DNA of 6,956 bases, taken from the NCBI GenBank assembly GCA_023460615.1, contig JAEWPL010000163.1:1-6956 (forward strand). Direction: 5' to 3'. This DNA comes from Pseudomonadota bacterium (GTDB taxonomy: Bacteria > Pseudomonadota > Gammaproteobacteria > Enterobacterales > Succinivibrionaceae). This document shows, in pieces, positions 5,614-6,956 of the stretch; position 1 is the first letter of the stretch; each line of letters begins with the position of its first letter. The translations under genes and the position numbers were made by a program. The notes beneath the pieces were generated by a model. The model saw only the letters and a list, made by a program, of their open reading frames with translations. It did no database searches and was not told where the DNA came from.

Positions 5614-6906
5614 TTACCACCAAGCTTCAACTTGAGCACCAACAGTGATATCGGTTGAACCTGTCTTACGACCTGAAGTAAAGGTTGCATTACCACCCTT
5701 ATTGTTACCATCAACGTGTAACCAAGTTACAAAGAAACGCATTTCAGGACGTGACCAGAAGTTTCCAGCATCAGGAGTGATAGCGTATGCAACAGTAGCT
5801 TTCTGCATTCTTTCATTTTCATGCTCAGCTTTATTATCTTGAGCAGTAGACTTTGCATAGTGACCCAATTCAACGTATGCACGAGTCATTTGAGTTAGTT
5901 TTAACCAAGGACGTAATACTACACGGTACTCTTGAACCTTGGTGTTGTCTTTATCATCAAACTTCTGATAAGTGTAGTCAACTTGATGGAATAAATGGAA
6001 ATCACCACCTAGTGAAGTTTCACCAAAATTGTAGATCTTGTGAGCATTTGCATCACCGTTAGAACGAGTAGCACCAACTTCTAATGTAGCAGCAGAAGCG
6101 CCTTTCATCCACATATATACAGTCTTGTTCCAGCCACCATTAAATCCTTGAGTAAACTCTAAACTGAAGGTATTGCCGTTTACAACATCAGGAGCCTTTG
6201 ATACTTTTTCATCGTCCTTAAGTTTAGTGAATTTGCCTTTTTCTAGATCTACTTTATAATTATTTTCAGAAACTGTATCTGCAGGTTTCTTGTTTAATGT
6301 ATAGGTTTCACCAATTTGTAAGCTAGCACCGTCCCATAAAGGGAATGAGTAACGAGTGTCAAATACATGGTAATCAGAAGCTCTCTTTACATAAGCAGCA
6401 GACCACTTACCAGAGCCTAAAGAAACATTCTCTAAACCAAAACCTGTACCAGAAATATCATAGTAGTAAGTATCAGTAATATGGATATCCTCACGTTGTA
6501 CATAACGCTTACCCATCCATAATAGTGCATCCTTATCCCAGTCAAATAGACCTTTAACTTCTACATTGAACTGACGGAAACCATAGCTTGATGACCAATT
6601 ACCAGGATCTGAATCACCTGCTGTCATACCTAGCATCATGTTAACAGTCCAAATGGTATCAGCAACTTTTGCTACGTCAGCACCTAAACCTAACTCACCA
6701 AATACAGCATCAGACTCAGAACCTAAACGACCAACCTTGTTTGCTACACCACCTAAACCTTGAGTGTTGTAACCACCGTTCTTATCAAAACCAACACCAG
6801 CTCTCATGTAACCAAAGAAGTGAGCGTTAGGAGTGTACTCTGCTAATGCAGGAGCTGAAACAGAAGCAGCAACAACAGCTGCTAATAATAGATTAACTTT
6901 TTTCAT
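5614..6906 (-). CDS. LamB-type outer-membrane carbohydrate porin (porin 2), maltoporin-like
   Basis: A 430-residue precursor with a 22-residue signal peptide (cleavage after ALA, before E23), giving about 408 mature residues, close to E. coli LamB. Landmarks: FFGYMRAG at 30-37 (Y6 and R8 equivalents), GRLG at 59-62, VFGE at 68-71 (F in place of LamB Y41), GFRQFNV from 109 (R82), then WMGKRYVQRED from 130 through TDTYYYDISG to 153, collinear with LamB, so R138, D145, Y147 and D150 match R109, D116, Y118 and D121 of the channel constriction. SRPEMRFF and a terminal VEAWW complete the family pattern. Maltodextrin or similar glucan uptake is therefore plausible; the assignment rests on recalled LamB numbering. 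No periplasmic binding protein or ABC transporter gene is next to it. The start is fixed by the signal peptide and the GGGA 10 nt upstream (6917-6920). The gene ends at its own terminator at 5574-5546. Confidence 0.94.
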   Translation of the reverse strand: MKKVNLLLAAVVAASVSAPALAEYTPNAHFFGYMRAGVGFDKNGGYNTQGLGGVANKVGRLGSESDAVFGELGLGADVAKVADTIWTVNMMLGMTAGDSDPGNWSSSYGFRQFNVEVKGLFDWDKDALLWMGKRYVQREDIHITDTYYYDISGTGFGLENVSLGSGKWSAAYVKRASDYHVFDTRYSFPLWDGASLQIGETYTLNKKPADTVSENNYKVDLEKGKFTKLKDDEKVSKAPDVVNGNTFSLEFTQGFNGGWNKTVYMWMKGASAATLEVGATRSNGDANAHKIYNFGETSLGGDFHLFHQVDYTYQKFDDKDNTKVQEYRVVLRPWLKLTQMTRAYVELGHYAKSTAQDNKAEHENERMQKATVAYAITPDAGNFWSRPEMRFFVTWLHVDGNNKGGNATFTSGRKTGSTDITVGAQVEAWW

Positions 6907-6956
6907 AATTTAAACATCCCAAAAATTCAGCACGACAATTCATGCCACCGCCTATT
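6863..6956 (-). repeat. porin leader and signal-peptide repeat, copy 2
   Basis: Identical to 3357-3450 at a constant offset of 3506 bases and still matching at the last base of the window. It gives porin 2 the same ribosome-binding site, 5' UTR and first 14 codons as porin 1, so the two porins probably share translational control; shared transcription control cannot be judged because the region further upstream is outside the window. Confidence 0.95.

Noticed and set aside
5645..6062. Two plus-strand open frames inside porin 2
   Set aside because: They are antisense to the conserved porin C-terminal half and have no family resemblance or initiation signals.
1..6956. Toxin-antitoxin, CRISPR-Cas, restriction-modification or transposon module
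   Set aside because: No methyltransferase, transposase, integrase, repeat-spacer array or small toxin/antitoxin pair is visible; the nuclease-like domain alone does not justify a defence-system call.

Overview
The window is AT-rich bacterial DNA in which every supported gene lies on the minus strand. Two LamB-type (maltoporin family) outer-membrane porins with typical Gram-negative signal peptides and C-terminal aromatic ends point to a gammaproteobacterium. Two large AAA-ATPase-like/PD-(D/E)XK proteins, a family often multiplied in gut anaerobes, make a Succinivibrionaceae-type host a reasonable but unproven guess. No tRNA, rRNA, CRISPR array, transposase or phage gene was seen.

Read in the direction of transcription (high to low coordinates), the layout is: porin 2 (6906-5614), a strong terminator, ATPase/nuclease 2 (5397-3802), a structured 3' region ending in a G-rich 72-nt block (3664-3593), a porin leader, porin 1 (3400-1961), a terminator, ATPase/nuclease 1 (1802-207), and the same structured 3' region ending in the same 72-nt block (72-1). 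The window is therefore two tandem units of about 3.5 kb, each a porin followed by an ATPase/nuclease. Each porin has its own terminator and each ATPase/nuclease its own extended -10 promoter, so the four genes look like separate transcription units rather than one operon.

Conservation between the units is uneven. The gene bodies have diverged: the ATPases are about half identical and the porins recognisably but distantly related. The junction running from an ATPase 3' end into the next porin 5' end is nearly unchanged. The last 59 residues of the two ATPases are identical, the 72-nt block is identical, and 94 nt covering the porin leader and signal-peptide start are identical. The left window edge lies in one end of this junction segment and the right edge in the other, which suggests at least three copies and a longer array or dispersed family.

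The porins presumably admit sugars through the outer membrane; porin 2 keeps the maltoporin constriction residues while porin 1 has changed there. The role of the ATPase/nuclease proteins is unknown. The most interesting reading is a modular repeat system in which constant junctions flank variable porin and ATPase bodies, which would allow recombination to change the porin repertoire.
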